DNA from: Vibrio hibernica
Lineage (GTDB): Bacteria > Pseudomonadota > Gammaproteobacteria > Enterobacterales > Vibrionaceae
Direction of reading: 5' to 3'
NCBI RefSeq assembly: GCF_015223435.1
Contig: NZ_VHKO01000023.1
Coordinates: 1-42,426, forward strand
DNA: 42,426 bases
In this document: piece by piece, positions 8,124 through 16,382 of the stretch
Position numbering within the stretch: the stretch's first letter is position 1
How the letters are laid out: each line of letters opens with the position of its first letter
The notes under the pieces: model-generated
Databases searched by the model: none
The model's input: the letters and a program-made list of their open reading frames with translations, nothing else
Told to the model about the DNA's origin: nothing
Translations under genes and position numbers: made by a program

Positions 8124-10854
8124 AATTTAAACCCTCCCTAAATTGGTTTAGAACTATTTCACTGTCCACATGTTCAACTTTGATCGACGATACCAGTCCT
8201 TTACCGCTAACATTTAAGTCCAGTTTAATGTGTCCATTAACACCAACGAAAGTCAAAAAAGCTTTGTACTGTGTTTTTTCCTCAACCAAAACAGTGCTCC
8301 ACCCTTTGCTACTCAGATATTGGATTAATTCGTTTGCAGCAGATTCAATGGATTCGTTTTGATAGTTTGGCTGTGTAGATAACATTGACACTACAGTTTG
8401 ATAATCAATAGACTCCGGCTTTAACCTCACCGATTGAATGGTGGTTTCATCTTTTTTGTTGTAGCTGAATTGAACGGTAGCGGATGAACCGTCATTTTTC
8501 TCAAGCTCATAAACTTGTTGATAGGGGCGACCTTGAATTACATCGCTAATACGCCATTCACTACCTTTAAGTAGTCGACTAATAGTCAGGTAGATCTTTG
8601 GGAACAAAGTATTAGAAACATCAAAGCCTACAGGCAATTTATCGCTAGCTGATTGCTCAGGGTCAAAATAGAAGCGAGGCTTGACTACAATTGGACTAAT
8701 TTTTTTCGGAGTTAGCTGCCAACTTGCATTCGAAATTGGGTTTAAAGTCGGGTAATGCAGTAACCCTATGTTTGCTGTTGAGCAGCAAGTAACTGTATAC
8801 AGCCAACGAAAATAACTATCTGATGAATGGTTAGCATTATCATGACAACATGAGGCATCAGCGTATACCTGTTCCCACCCTATATAGCCTTGAGCGCGAT
8901 GCACAGTGAGGGCATATGCAAACCGTAGTCTAGCAGCATTGAAGTAGGGGCTGTTCATGATCGAGTATGCTAGCAGCTTTTGGTACTCCTCCTGTTTCAA
9001 GCGATATTCTTGATCTGTGGAGTGATTTTTAGCTTCATCTAGTATTCGTTTCTGATTCTTAAGCTTTGCAGTAGCTTCTTCGCGAGCAAAAATATTAAGG
9101 GCGACAAGCTGGTCAGGTGTCAGGTCTGGAGTTTCAGCAGAAAGGTATTCAGGAATGTAACGAACCCTGACATTTCCAGCTCCTTCAAAATGAATAGTTG
9201 CTGTTGCAAAATGTAATACAGTCCCTGCTTTTCTTCCTTTTAGTAGGATGGTTTTCGTTTCTATTTCCGGATCAACATTGACAACCTGCCCAAAAGTACC
9301 AGAGTTTATCCATGTGGTATCAGTAAAATCATCATTGATACCAGCAGCCCTATTGTGGACATCAACAACATCCCCAACAACTAGAATTGACATATCTTCA
9401 GTCATCAAGAACTTTCTGCGAATACCTCTGTTTACCTTAAAGGCATCAACGTTTTTGGCACATAAGAATACAGTCCGTTTTGGCCACGCCACGAGAGCAC
9501 GACCAATTTCATCAGTATGCTTACCTACAACCACCTCTGCAACATTTTGCCCACTAACATCCGGCAAGCGACTAAATGTGTTATTTGACAGTGCAGAAAT
9601 GAGTGGTAGTTGGAATCGTGAAAGCTCATCAGAGCTTACTTGTTCATTCAACTCACAAGTTGAAAACATGATGTTCTTGTCTTTAAAAACTTCGCCAATG
9701 AGCAAGCTTCGTTGAATACTTCCTCGTGTTAATTGGAATGGGTCACCAACCAATAGCATCTTCGGCAAGGCTGCGTTGTTTTCAATCAATGCTGTCAACA
9801 TATCTTGTAGTAGGTAACCCGTACCGTACCGTGTTGTTTCTGTTTCAAACTTATCATCACCCAACAAGTGTGCATCTAGAAATATGAGTACTTCCCGAGT
9901 TGCATCCGGTATTGTCAAAGAAACATCGTAGCAAGCTTTATCTTTCTCAAGCCTACTTGGTCGGCTTGCGTATAACCAAGAATAAATAGATTGCACATCA
10001 GAAAAACCTAGTGCTTTGTATTTATTCGCGATACGAGCATTAGGGCTAAGGAATAGTGGGCTTTTTCCTTGTTCAGAAAGTAAATCTTTAATTATCTTGA
10101 GTACTGTCTTCTTACCACTATTTTTCGCTCCAATAATTGACAATACCGTATTTTGAGTGCTAGTAAGCCAAGAGGTAGCGCTATCGATAGCTCGTTGCTG
10201 GGTTGGAGTTAATCGTACACGCTTCTCAGTATCTGTTGCACTCTGGGGGATAGCATTAATGATAGGTGTGTTACCATCAGGATTAAACGATGGTATATCT
10301 AAACTCGTTATAATTTTCTCTATTTCAGAGCCAGATAAGTCAATTGCGGTGCTAGTGATAGCATCAATGGTTCTTACTACATGGCTCATATCCGAGACAT
10401 GAAACCAGCGGCTTATACCTGTTGGAATCTGCTTATCATCAAAACGAATATCCTGATGGAACAGGCACAGACCAGCGATATGCCCAAGCTGCGGCTCTGA
10501 TTGAAATACCACGCTCTCTTGCAGGTAGTTCAGTAGAGTAAACTTGTTGTTGCGAATTTGCTGATAGGGGTTAGTGCTGCCACCACCTTTCACTATCACA
10601 CCGTTCGCATACCAACTGCCATTTTCACTGAATGAAACATCACCACCGTAATCTTTAAAATCGATAACGACAACAGCATGGGATTTTATGATAAGGGCAT
10701 CCACCGGACGCCCAGCTACATACACATTACCAATTAGATGCAACGGTTCTTCTCTATCTTCCCATACTGCCTGCAAGAGATCATAGAGCTTATTGAACAC
10801 TTTGTTCTCATGTGTGAATTCAAAGGGAGTAGCTCTGTAAGCATGAAAACTCAT
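8113..10854 (-). CDS. NERD-domain nuclease fused to SF1 (RecD/UvrD-like) helicase
   Basis: This is a 913-aa protein. Residues about 10-115 form a NERD (nuclease-related) domain with PD-(D/E)xK residues V-D52 and I-D65-F-K67. After a linker comes an SF1 motor: T-P-T-Q-Q-R-A-I (216-223), Walker A G-A-K-N-S-G-K-K-T (242-250), Walker B L-I-F-L-D327-A-H, motif III G-D-P-F-Q-L (370-375), and near residue 660 T-V-H-R-A-Q-G, typical of RecD-type helicases. The last ~180 residues are unassigned. GAGG lies seven bases before the ATG. The start overlaps a 42-aa ORF by four bases (ATGA), and the end overlaps the TPR/OB gene by 11. NERD helicases recur in anti-phage loci, but this fusion beside a TPR/OB partner inside a type I restriction operon is not a named system I know. 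Confidence 0.85.
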   Translation of the reverse strand: MSFHAYRATPFEFTHENKVFNKLYDLLQAVWEDREEPLHLIGNVYVAGRPVDALIIKSHAVVVIDFKDYGGDVSFSENGSWYANGVIVKGGGSTNPYQQIRNNKFTLLNYLQESVVFQSEPQLGHIAGLCLFHQDIRFDDKQIPTGISRWFHVSDMSHVVRTIDAITSTAIDLSGSEIEKIITSLDIPSFNPDGNTPIINAIPQSATDTEKRVRLTPTQQRAIDSATSWLTSTQNTVLSIIGAKNSGKKTVLKIIKDLLSEQGKSPLFLSPNARIANKYKALGFSDVQSIYSWLYASRPSRLEKDKACYDVSLTIPDATREVLIFLDAHLLGDDKFETETTRYGTGYLLQDMLTALIENNAALPKMLLVGDPFQLTRGSIQRSLLIGEVFKDKNIMFSTCELNEQVSSDELSRFQLPLISALSNNTFSRLPDVSGQNVAEVVVGKHTDEIGRALVAWPKRTVFLCAKNVDAFKVNRGIRRKFLMTEDMSILVVGDVVDVHNRAAGINDDFTDTTWINSGTFGQVVNVDPEIETKTILLKGRKAGTVLHFATATIHFEGAGNVRVRYIPEYLSAETPDLTPDQLVALNIFAREEATAKLKNQKRILDEAKNHSTDQEYRLKQEEYQKLLAYSIMNSPYFNAARLRFAYALTVHRAQGYIGWEQVYADASCCHDNANHSSDSYFRWLYTVTCCSTANIGLLHYPTLNPISNASWQLTPKKISPIVVKPRFYFDPEQSASDKLPVGFDVSNTLFPKIYLTISRLLKGSEWRISDVIQGRPYQQVYELEKNDGSSATVQFSYNKKDETTIQSVRLKPESIDYQTVVSMLSTQPNYQNESIESAANELIQYLSSKGWSTVLVEEKTQYKAFLTFVGVNGHIKLDLNVSGKGLVSSIKVEHVDSEIVLNQFREGLNYVN

Positions 10855-10979
10855 AGTGCAACCTCTAACTTTTCAGTAGTGGGATACTCACTTTTTTTCC
10901 CTTGAATACAATTCACCACGTATACTTGTACTTTTAACCAACCAAAATTGTTATTTTCTAATATTGCTCGTATATTCAT
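10851..10979 (-). CDS. 42-aa ORF coupled to NERD-helicase gene
   Basis: This small ORF begins M-N-I-R-A-I-L-E-N-N and ends E-K-L-E-V-A-L. AGGA lies eight bases before its ATG (10977-10979). Its TGA overlaps the ATG of the helicase gene (ATGA), the classic sign of translational coupling. It fills most of the 179-base gap after hsdS. It has no signal peptide, membrane segment or recognised motif. It may be a real small subunit or regulator, or a leader ORF that only sets translation of the next gene. Confidence 0.5.
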   Translation of the reverse strand: MNIRAILENNNFGWLKVQVYVVNCIQGKKSEYPTTEKLEVAL

Positions 10980-11033
10980 TGTTATTTTTCCTAAGCAAAC
11001 TCGACAATGATTCTATGTTTTAATTTTTTCTAG

Positions 11034-12299
11034 TTAATTTCCGTGTTCCCCTAACTCAATTTCGCCCGAAAGCAATTTAGGGAGGAGGGTGTCGCGTAGC
11101 GTGGCTAACTGGTTGCTCTGGAGTCGCAAGTTAAGACCTTGATTGATTAATGGCAATAGAACTTCATCCAGTTTTTCTCTTAATGCTTTTGGAGGGATAA
11201 CACACAAAGACTCACTTAAATGGCCTCGTTTTATGTGTCCCATAGTTACCGCTTTATCTTTAGCTATTTGCTGAAATTTCGCTAAATGATGCTTTGTCCA
11301 GTATAGGTATAACGGTAGGTTATATTCCTCACTAGTAACCTTGAAAAGGTGTTGATTTAACGCAGCATTACCACCAGTCCATAGATCAATCATCAAAGTC
11401 CCCGACCATGAGAAGATCATGTCACCATCATATACTCTGCAAGATTCTTTAATATCTGTACGAGCCTTCTCCTTTCCGTCACAGTAACCTTGACGTAATT
11501 GAGCAATTTTTAGAACGGGTAGAAAATCATCCCCCTCAGACTCTGGTCGAAATTTTTGCAATGCTAACCCATTTTGAAAATGCGCAACTTTGTCTAGAGG
11601 TTTCACCTCCCACCCCTCCGGAATCAAACCCAACTCAGACTCAACGAGCTTTTCTGGAAAAAGCGAGGCAGTGGCTTCATCCATACCTTCGGGTTGTTCA
11701 CCACGCATTTTGGCTTTGACGGGATCAAAATCAACAAACCATGATTTGAAGATAGCTTGTGCCATTTCTTCTAAGGTCTGGTTGGTTTGAGTGTTTAGCG
11801 CCATTTTTGAGGCAATATCAGACAATGATTTCGCAACCATATCCTCATTACTAATTCGAGGAATATTCAAGGCTTTTAATACAGGAATTCGAACATTACT
11901 AACTGTGGAACCTGTTCCCTCATTCCAAGCTATCTGCTGCTGGACGTAAGTAGATTGCAAAGCCCAAAATAGATATTGTCCATTTACATCAGATTTTGGA
12001 CGTAATAATACCTGTCTCTGTCCTAAGCAGCACTTTAAGCCTTCCGGTATCATGCATACTTCACCCATCGGGGCTTCACGCGTAAATACGATATCACCTG
12101 CTTTTGGGGCTGCTCGTTTTATTCGTTTTAGATAATCTTCTTCGTTAGTAAAACTAGGAGCGGAAAGATCTAGAACACCATTTTTGATATTCTGATTTCG
12201 TAAGACAATAATCCCTTCATCAGTCCATTTCGGTGTTGAATGAGGACAGTCAACTACAAGTTCGCACAATGAATCTAAAGTCGCGGTTTCAAAGTTCAT
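11034..12299 (-). CDS. hsdS: Type I restriction-modification specificity subunit
   Basis: This 421-aa DNA-recognition subunit is needed for both methylation and restriction. It shows two target-recognition halves. The first includes V-L-R-N-Q-N-I-K-N-G and C-C-L-G-Q-R-Q-V-L-L-R-P; the second starts after the spacer at W-E-V-K-P-L-D-K-V-A. The spacer contains the conserved A-I-F-K-S-W-F-V-D-F-D-P-V-K-A-K-M-R-G, and the C-terminus has L-L-P-K-L-L-S-G-E-I-E-L. The ATG lies inside the hsdM end (11-base overlap). The recognition sequence cannot be read from the protein. A second copy of its 3' end lies at 6650-6698, so the specificity gene has been rearranged or a cassette inserted after it. Confidence 0.93.
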   Translation of the reverse strand: MNFETATLDSLCELVVDCPHSTPKWTDEGIIVLRNQNIKNGVLDLSAPSFTNEEDYLKRIKRAAPKAGDIVFTREAPMGEVCMIPEGLKCCLGQRQVLLRPKSDVNGQYLFWALQSTYVQQQIAWNEGTGSTVSNVRIPVLKALNIPRISNEDMVAKSLSDIASKMALNTQTNQTLEEMAQAIFKSWFVDFDPVKAKMRGEQPEGMDEATASLFPEKLVESELGLIPEGWEVKPLDKVAHFQNGLALQKFRPESEGDDFLPVLKIAQLRQGYCDGKEKARTDIKESCRVYDGDMIFSWSGTLMIDLWTGGNAALNQHLFKVTSEEYNLPLYLYWTKHHLAKFQQIAKDKAVTMGHIKRGHLSESLCVIPPKALREKLDEVLLPLINQGLNLRLQSNQLATLRDTLLPKLLSGEIELGEHGN

Positions 12300-13992
12300 A
12301 ACCTAACCCCGTTAGATTATTCTTAATCTCAGCTTCAAGCTTGGCTGATTCGGCAAACTGCTCACTTAATTTCGTCGTTAAGGTTGCCATCTTTTCAGCA
12401 AATGGAATTCCGTCATCGACTTCATCCGCCGCGCCTACATAACGGCCCGGTGTGAGTACAAAGTCGTGCTTGGTGATTTCTTCTAACTTGGCCGATTTAC
12501 AGAAACCGGCTTGGTCTTCATAGGTCACGCCATTGACCGCTTCACCGGTTTTCCAAGCGTGGAATAAATCCGCCACTTTTTGAATGTCGTCCATGGTGAA
12601 ATCACGCAATACGCGGTCTTTCATATAGCCAAGGTTACGCGCATCAATAAACAGCACCTCGCCTTTACGCTCACGCAGTTTGCGGCCTGCTTTGTCATTA
12701 CGGGCGGCTTTGTTTTTGGTTAAAAACCAGATACAAGCTGGGATTTGGGTGTTGGTGAACAGTTGCCCCGGAAGCGCAACCATACATTCAATCAAATCTT
12801 CTTCTATAAGCTTTTGACGAATAGCACCTTCGTTATTGGTGGTTGAACTCATTGAACCATTGGCAAGTAATAGAGCTTGAGAGCCATCTGGTGCAAGGTG
12901 ATGAAGCATGTGTTGCATCCAAGCAAAGTTGGCATTGCCTGCCGGTGGCATACCGTATTTAAAGCGCTGATCGTTTTCATCAACGCCGGTATTCCACTCT
13001 TTCATGTTAAACGGTGGGTTTGCCATGATGAAATCAGCACGTAAATCTGGATGCTGAACATTGGTGTAAGTGCTGGCTGGCTCTTTGCCGAAGTCATAAT
13101 CCAGACCACGGATCGCCATGTTCATTGCTGCTAACTGCCATGTGGTGTGGTTGTATTCTTGACCGTAAATTGAAATACGTGACTTTTGCGTTAACGGATC
13201 AACTTGCTTTTCATGGGCATGACGCTCGATGAATTTTTCCGATTGCACAAAGAAACCGCCTGAACCCATTGCCGGGTCATACACACGACCTTCGAACGGT
13301 TCAATCATTTCAACAATTAAGGTGACGATAGACGCTGGCGTATAGAACTGACCGCCTTTTTTGCCTTCTGCTAACGCAAATTGACCCAGCATGTATTCAT
13401 ACACATGGCCTAAGATGTCTTTACTGTTGAGCGAGGCATGATCAAAAGGAATGGTCGCGATCAGGTTGATCAATTCATTCAGTTTGGCTTGGTCGATACG
13501 TAGAGCAGAATAGGATTTGTTCAGTACGCCTTTCAGCTTAGGATTATCGCGCTCAATACCTTCTAAAGCGTTATCAATTAAGTGACCGACTGAGGTGATT
13601 TTTTTCATTTTGTCGCCAATTTGAAGATCAGCGCCACCAATTACTAATGGGCCGTTATCTTGTAAAAACTGCCAACGTGATTCTTGTGGCAACCAGAACA
13701 CGTTTTTCTCGGTGTAGTAATCGCGTTGTTCCAGTTCGATTTGAATTTCTTCGGCAAGTTCTTCTGCTGAGTAATCGCTTGGATCTAAGTAGTATTCATT
13801 TTCAGGGTTAGCTAGATCCGCTTTGATTTCTTCTTGGCGTAAAGTGAACGCATCCGATACATATTTGACGAAGATAAGCCCAAGCACAGCGTGTTTATAT
13901 TGCGCGGCATCTAAGGTTGAACGTAGTTTATCAGCGGCATTCCATAGCTTTGATTCAAGCTCTTTTAAAAACTGTTGTTCTGTTTGTTTCAT
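12289..13992 (-). CDS. hsdM: Type I restriction-modification DNA methyltransferase subunit
   Basis: This 567-aa N6-adenine methyltransferase subunit, with HsdS, methylates the host's target sites. The N-terminal HsdM helical domain is at residues about 8-150. The Rossmann-like catalytic part shows the AdoMet motif V-Y-D-P-A-M-G-S-G-G-F-F and the catalytic N-P-P-F-N-M-K motif. Upstream is G-Q-F-Y-T-P, typical of the family. The length is close to usual. It is the first gene of the minus-strand operon; its promoter must lie in 13993-14101, shared back to back with the short integrase gene. Confidence 0.95.
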   Translation of the reverse strand: MKQTEQQFLKELESKLWNAADKLRSTLDAAQYKHAVLGLIFVKYVSDAFTLRQEEIKADLANPENEYYLDPSDYSAEELAEEIQIELEQRDYYTEKNVFWLPQESRWQFLQDNGPLVIGGADLQIGDKMKKITSVGHLIDNALEGIERDNPKLKGVLNKSYSALRIDQAKLNELINLIATIPFDHASLNSKDILGHVYEYMLGQFALAEGKKGGQFYTPASIVTLIVEMIEPFEGRVYDPAMGSGGFFVQSEKFIERHAHEKQVDPLTQKSRISIYGQEYNHTTWQLAAMNMAIRGLDYDFGKEPASTYTNVQHPDLRADFIMANPPFNMKEWNTGVDENDQRFKYGMPPAGNANFAWMQHMLHHLAPDGSQALLLANGSMSSTTNNEGAIRQKLIEEDLIECMVALPGQLFTNTQIPACIWFLTKNKAARNDKAGRKLRERKGEVLFIDARNLGYMKDRVLRDFTMDDIQKVADLFHAWKTGEAVNGVTYEDQAGFCKSAKLEEITKHDFVLTPGRYVGAADEVDDGIPFAEKMATLTTKLSEQFAESAKLEAEIKNNLTGLGYEL

Positions 13993-14461
13993 AATGAGTT
14001 TTCTTGTTTAGAAAGATTACTTCAATCATATCATTAGATGTCACATTGTCTTTGATTTATGCCTTACTTAAAGGACATTTTTATGACGTAAGGTGCACAT
14101 TATGGAAGCTTGGAATAAAGGAAAACGTGTAGGTCAGAAGAAAGCATTTAAATTGGAGGATATTTGGCGTATTCGAATTCGCTTGGAGCTTGAGGAACGG
14201 TTATTTGAATTGGCGCTGTTTAACCTTGCCATCGATAGCAAACTCAGAGCATGTGACTTGCGTAACCTAAAGGTACAAGACGTTAGCCGTAGTGGTTGTG
14301 TGATGTCGAGAACCATTGTTAAACAACAGAAAACCCAGCAAGAAGTACACTTCGAAATCACACCCAAAACACAACAAACCTTGTCACAGTGGATAATTCA
14401 AAACGGATTAGCACCAACAGACTATCTATTCCCTAGTCCTCGATTTCCCCCTCTGGCAGGA

Positions 14462-14472
14462 TAGTTGTCACT
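14462..14472 (+). repeat. IS3-family left inverted repeat
   Basis: TAGTTGTCACT, the exact reverse complement of 16061-16071. Confidence 0.8.
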
Positions 14473-14512
14473 GTTAAAATTTAACCAGTTAGGGGCGGTA
14501 ACAGAGTAATTC

Positions 14513-15013
14513 ATGTCTCGTTATCCGCAGGAAAGAAAAGAAGCAATATTGAAAAAGCTATTACCTCCATACTCTCGTTCAGTGACGGAAGTAGCAAAAG
14601 AAGAAGGCATCAGTGAAGCAACCCTGTACAATTGGCGTAACGCATTAAGACAGTCAGGAGCCGTTGTGCCAGATAGTAATACTTCCTCCGAGCAGTGGTC
14701 AGCCCAAACTAAGTTAGCTGTAGTTGCTGAAACCTTTTCCATGACAGAGCATGAGTTAAGTCAGTATTGTCGTGAAAAGGGGCTTTACCATGAGCAGATC
14801 AAAGAGTGGCGCAGCGAATGTATGCACGGTTTCATGACTCAAAAAGAACGAGAAGCGGAAGCCAAGAAACAGGCAAAAGCGGACAAACATGAAATAAAAG
14901 AGTTGAAGAAAGAACTCCGTTACAAAGAAAAAGCGCTGGCAGAAACCACTGCTCTTCTGGTGCTGAGAAAAAAGCTCAGAGCCTTTTACGGGGAAGAACC
15001 CGAGGACGATTAA
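14513..15013 (+). CDS. IS3-family transposase OrfA
   Basis: This 166-aa protein has a helix-turn-helix (S-V-T-E-V-A-K-E-E-G-I-S-E-A-T-L-Y-N-W-R, residues about 23-42) that should bind the element's ends. A second helical DNA-binding-like stretch and a charged coiled coil (about 110-150) follow. It ends in E-E-P-E-D-D. Alone it is probably a regulator; through the frameshift at 14968-14974 it becomes the N-terminus of the full transposase. Confidence 0.88.
   Translation: MSRYPQERKEAILKKLLPPYSRSVTEVAKEEGISEATLYNWRNALRQSGAVVPDSNTSSEQWSAQTKLAVVAETFSMTEHELSQYCREKGLYHEQIKEWRSECMHGFMTQKEREAEAKKQAKADKHEIKELKKELRYKEKALAETTALLVLRKKLRAFYGEEPEDD
14968..14974 (+). promoter_or_regulatory. Programmed -1 ribosomal frameshift site
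   Basis: The heptamer A-AAA-AAG lies in the correct phase of orfA (codons AGA AAA AAG). A -1 slip leads straight into the orfB frame, which is open from here on, so OrfA and OrfB are made as one fused transposase, as in other IS3-family elements. Confidence 0.85.
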
Positions 15014-16047
15014 CCTCAACCGATGAAAGGCAAAGCTTGGTTGCACTCATCCATGAGGCTCGTCAAAACGGCTGTCGCTTAGAGAATGCCTGTCATGAAG
15101 CTGAGATCGATTTACGGACTTACCGTCGCTGGTATCAGAGCGGTGAAATACAGGAAGATCAAAGGCCGATAGCGACACGACCAGAGCCAGTAAACAAGCT
15201 CTCGAAGCAAGAAAGGCAGTTGATCGTTGAAGTCAGTAACGCACCTGAATACGCGAGTTTACCACCGAGTCAAATCGTCCCAACCTTGCTGGATAAAGGT
15301 GAATATATCGCATCAGAATCGAGTTTTTATCGGGTTTTGAAAGCAGAAGGTCAACTCAACCATCGAGGTCGCCAACGTAGTCGGAAAAAATCATCGAGAC
15401 CAACAAGTTACACCGCTACAGGGCCGAATCAGGTTTTCACTTGGGATATTACGTACATGCCGTCAGGGGTTCGTGGTCAGCATTATTATCTGTACATGAT
15501 CGAAGATATTTATAGCCGAAAAATCGTTGGGTATGACGTCTATGACCGAGAGTGCGGAGAGTTGGCAGCTCAGTTACTGCAACGAACCTTGATGCGAGAG
15601 CAATGCTTCAATCAGTCTCTGGTTCTGCATTCCGATAATGGCGCTCCAATGAAATCATTGACGTTCAAAGCTAAGATGGAAGAACTGGGCATTATCTCGT
15701 CCTACAGTCGCCCACGAGTCAGCGATGACAATCCGTATGTGGAATCCTTATTCCGCACATTGAAATATGTGCCGAATTGGCCATCAAAAGGTTTTATTGA
15801 TCTAGACGTATGTCGAGCTTGGGTAGCTGAATTCGTTGTCTGGTATAACACCGAACACAAACATAGTCGCTTAAATTTTGTCACACCATCAGAGCGCCAT
15901 AGTGGAAAAGACAAGCAAATCTTGGAACGTCGAGCAAAGGTGTTGATGGAACATCGCCAGAAAAGACCAGAACGCTGGTCAGGGAAAATCAGGAACTGTG
16001 AGCCGATCGGAGAAGTTCATCTGAACCCAGAAAAAGAAGCTGCTTGA
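14974..16047 (+). CDS. IS3-family transposase OrfB (DDE integrase), read by frameshift
   Basis: This is the catalytic part of the transposase. In the -1 frame it continues from the slip site with A-Q-S-L-L-R-G-R-T-R-G-R; a TTG at 15037 could also start it independently. The retroviral-integrase-like core has the DDE residues in F-T-W-D-I-T-Y-M-P, L-H-S-D-N-G-A-P-M and Y-V-E-S-L-F-R-T-L-K. An HTH_21-like region precedes it and a C-terminal W-Y-N motif follows. It appears intact, so the element may still be mobile. Confidence 0.9.
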   Translation, partial: AQSLLRGRTRGRLTSTDERQSLVALIHEARQNGCRLENACHEAEIDLRTYRRWYQSGEIQEDQRPIATRPEPVNKLSKQERQLIVEVSNAPEYASLPPSQIVPTLLDKGEYIASESSFYRVLKAEGQLNHRGRQRSRKKSSRPTSYTATGPNQVFTWDITYMPSGVRGQHYYLYMIEDIYSRKIVGYDVYDRECGELAAQLLQRTLMREQCFNQSLVLHSDNGAPMKSLTFKAKMEELGIISSYSRPRVSDDNPYVESLFRTLKYVPNWPSKGFIDLDVCRAWVAEFVVWYNTEHKHSRLNFVTPSERHSGKDKQILERRAKVLMEHRQKRPERWSGKIRNCEPIGEVHLNPEKEAA

Positions 16048-16060
16048 TAATTAAGCAAGT

Positions 16061-16071
16061 AGTGACAACTA
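16061..16071 (-). repeat. IS3-family right inverted repeat
   Basis: AGTGACAACTA, the exact reverse complement of 14462-14472. Confidence 0.8.
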
Positions 16072-16382
16072 CCTTGAAAAACGCCGATTTGAAGGGAAAC
16101 CTATCTCGTACCATTACTACACCACTATAGTTAACCGTTGGGTGACTGATATCGGTCTAGATAAAACGCAGTACGGCACTCATTCACTGCGCCGGACAAA
16201 AGCTTCTTTGATCTATGCCAAAACCAAGAACTTACGAGCTATCCAGTTACTTCTGGGTCATGCTAAATTAGAAAGTACGATTGAATACCTTGGTGTTGAA
16301 ATTGAAGATGCACTGAGGATTTCGGAGAGTTGTGAGACTTAAATCCTCAGGAAAACGCCGTCGAATTAAAAGGATATTGATA

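Larger units (their letters stand above)
14462..16071. mobile_element. IS3-family insertion sequence
   Basis: The 1.61-kb element is bounded by perfect 11-bp inverted ends, TAGTTGTCACT at 14462-14472 and AGTGACAACTA at 16061-16071. It carries overlapping orfA and orfB joined by a frameshift site, the classical IS3 design. The true tips may be the internal TGTCACT/AGTGACA. I find no direct target repeat beside either choice, so a small deletion or rearrangement after insertion is possible. It splits the short integrase gene. Confidence 0.88.
14102..16342 (+). pseudogene. Short tyrosine recombinase interrupted by an IS3-family element
   Basis: The first part (14102-14461) encodes M-E-A-W-N-K-G-K-R-V-G-Q-K and the catalytic arginine region D-S-K-L-R-A-C-D-L, ending after Y-L-F-P-S-P-R-F. 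After the inserted element the same gene resumes at about 16067 with Y-L-E-K-R-R-F-E-G-K, then G-T-H-S-L-R-R-T-K-A-S, L-L-L-G-H and the nucleophile region I-E-Y-L-G. These are the H-x-x-R, H and Y residues of a tyrosine recombinase. The pieces match a widespread family of short (~200-aa) integrases that begin MEAWNKGK. I chose ATG 14102 (AAGG upstream) over GTG 14093. A few codons around the junction cannot be reconstructed and no target duplication is evident. The gene is presumably inactive. Confidence 0.85.

Noticed and set aside
9248..9715. 155-codon frame opposite the NERD-helicase gene
   Set aside because: Serine- and threonine-rich antisense shadow of the helicase; no start signal or motif.
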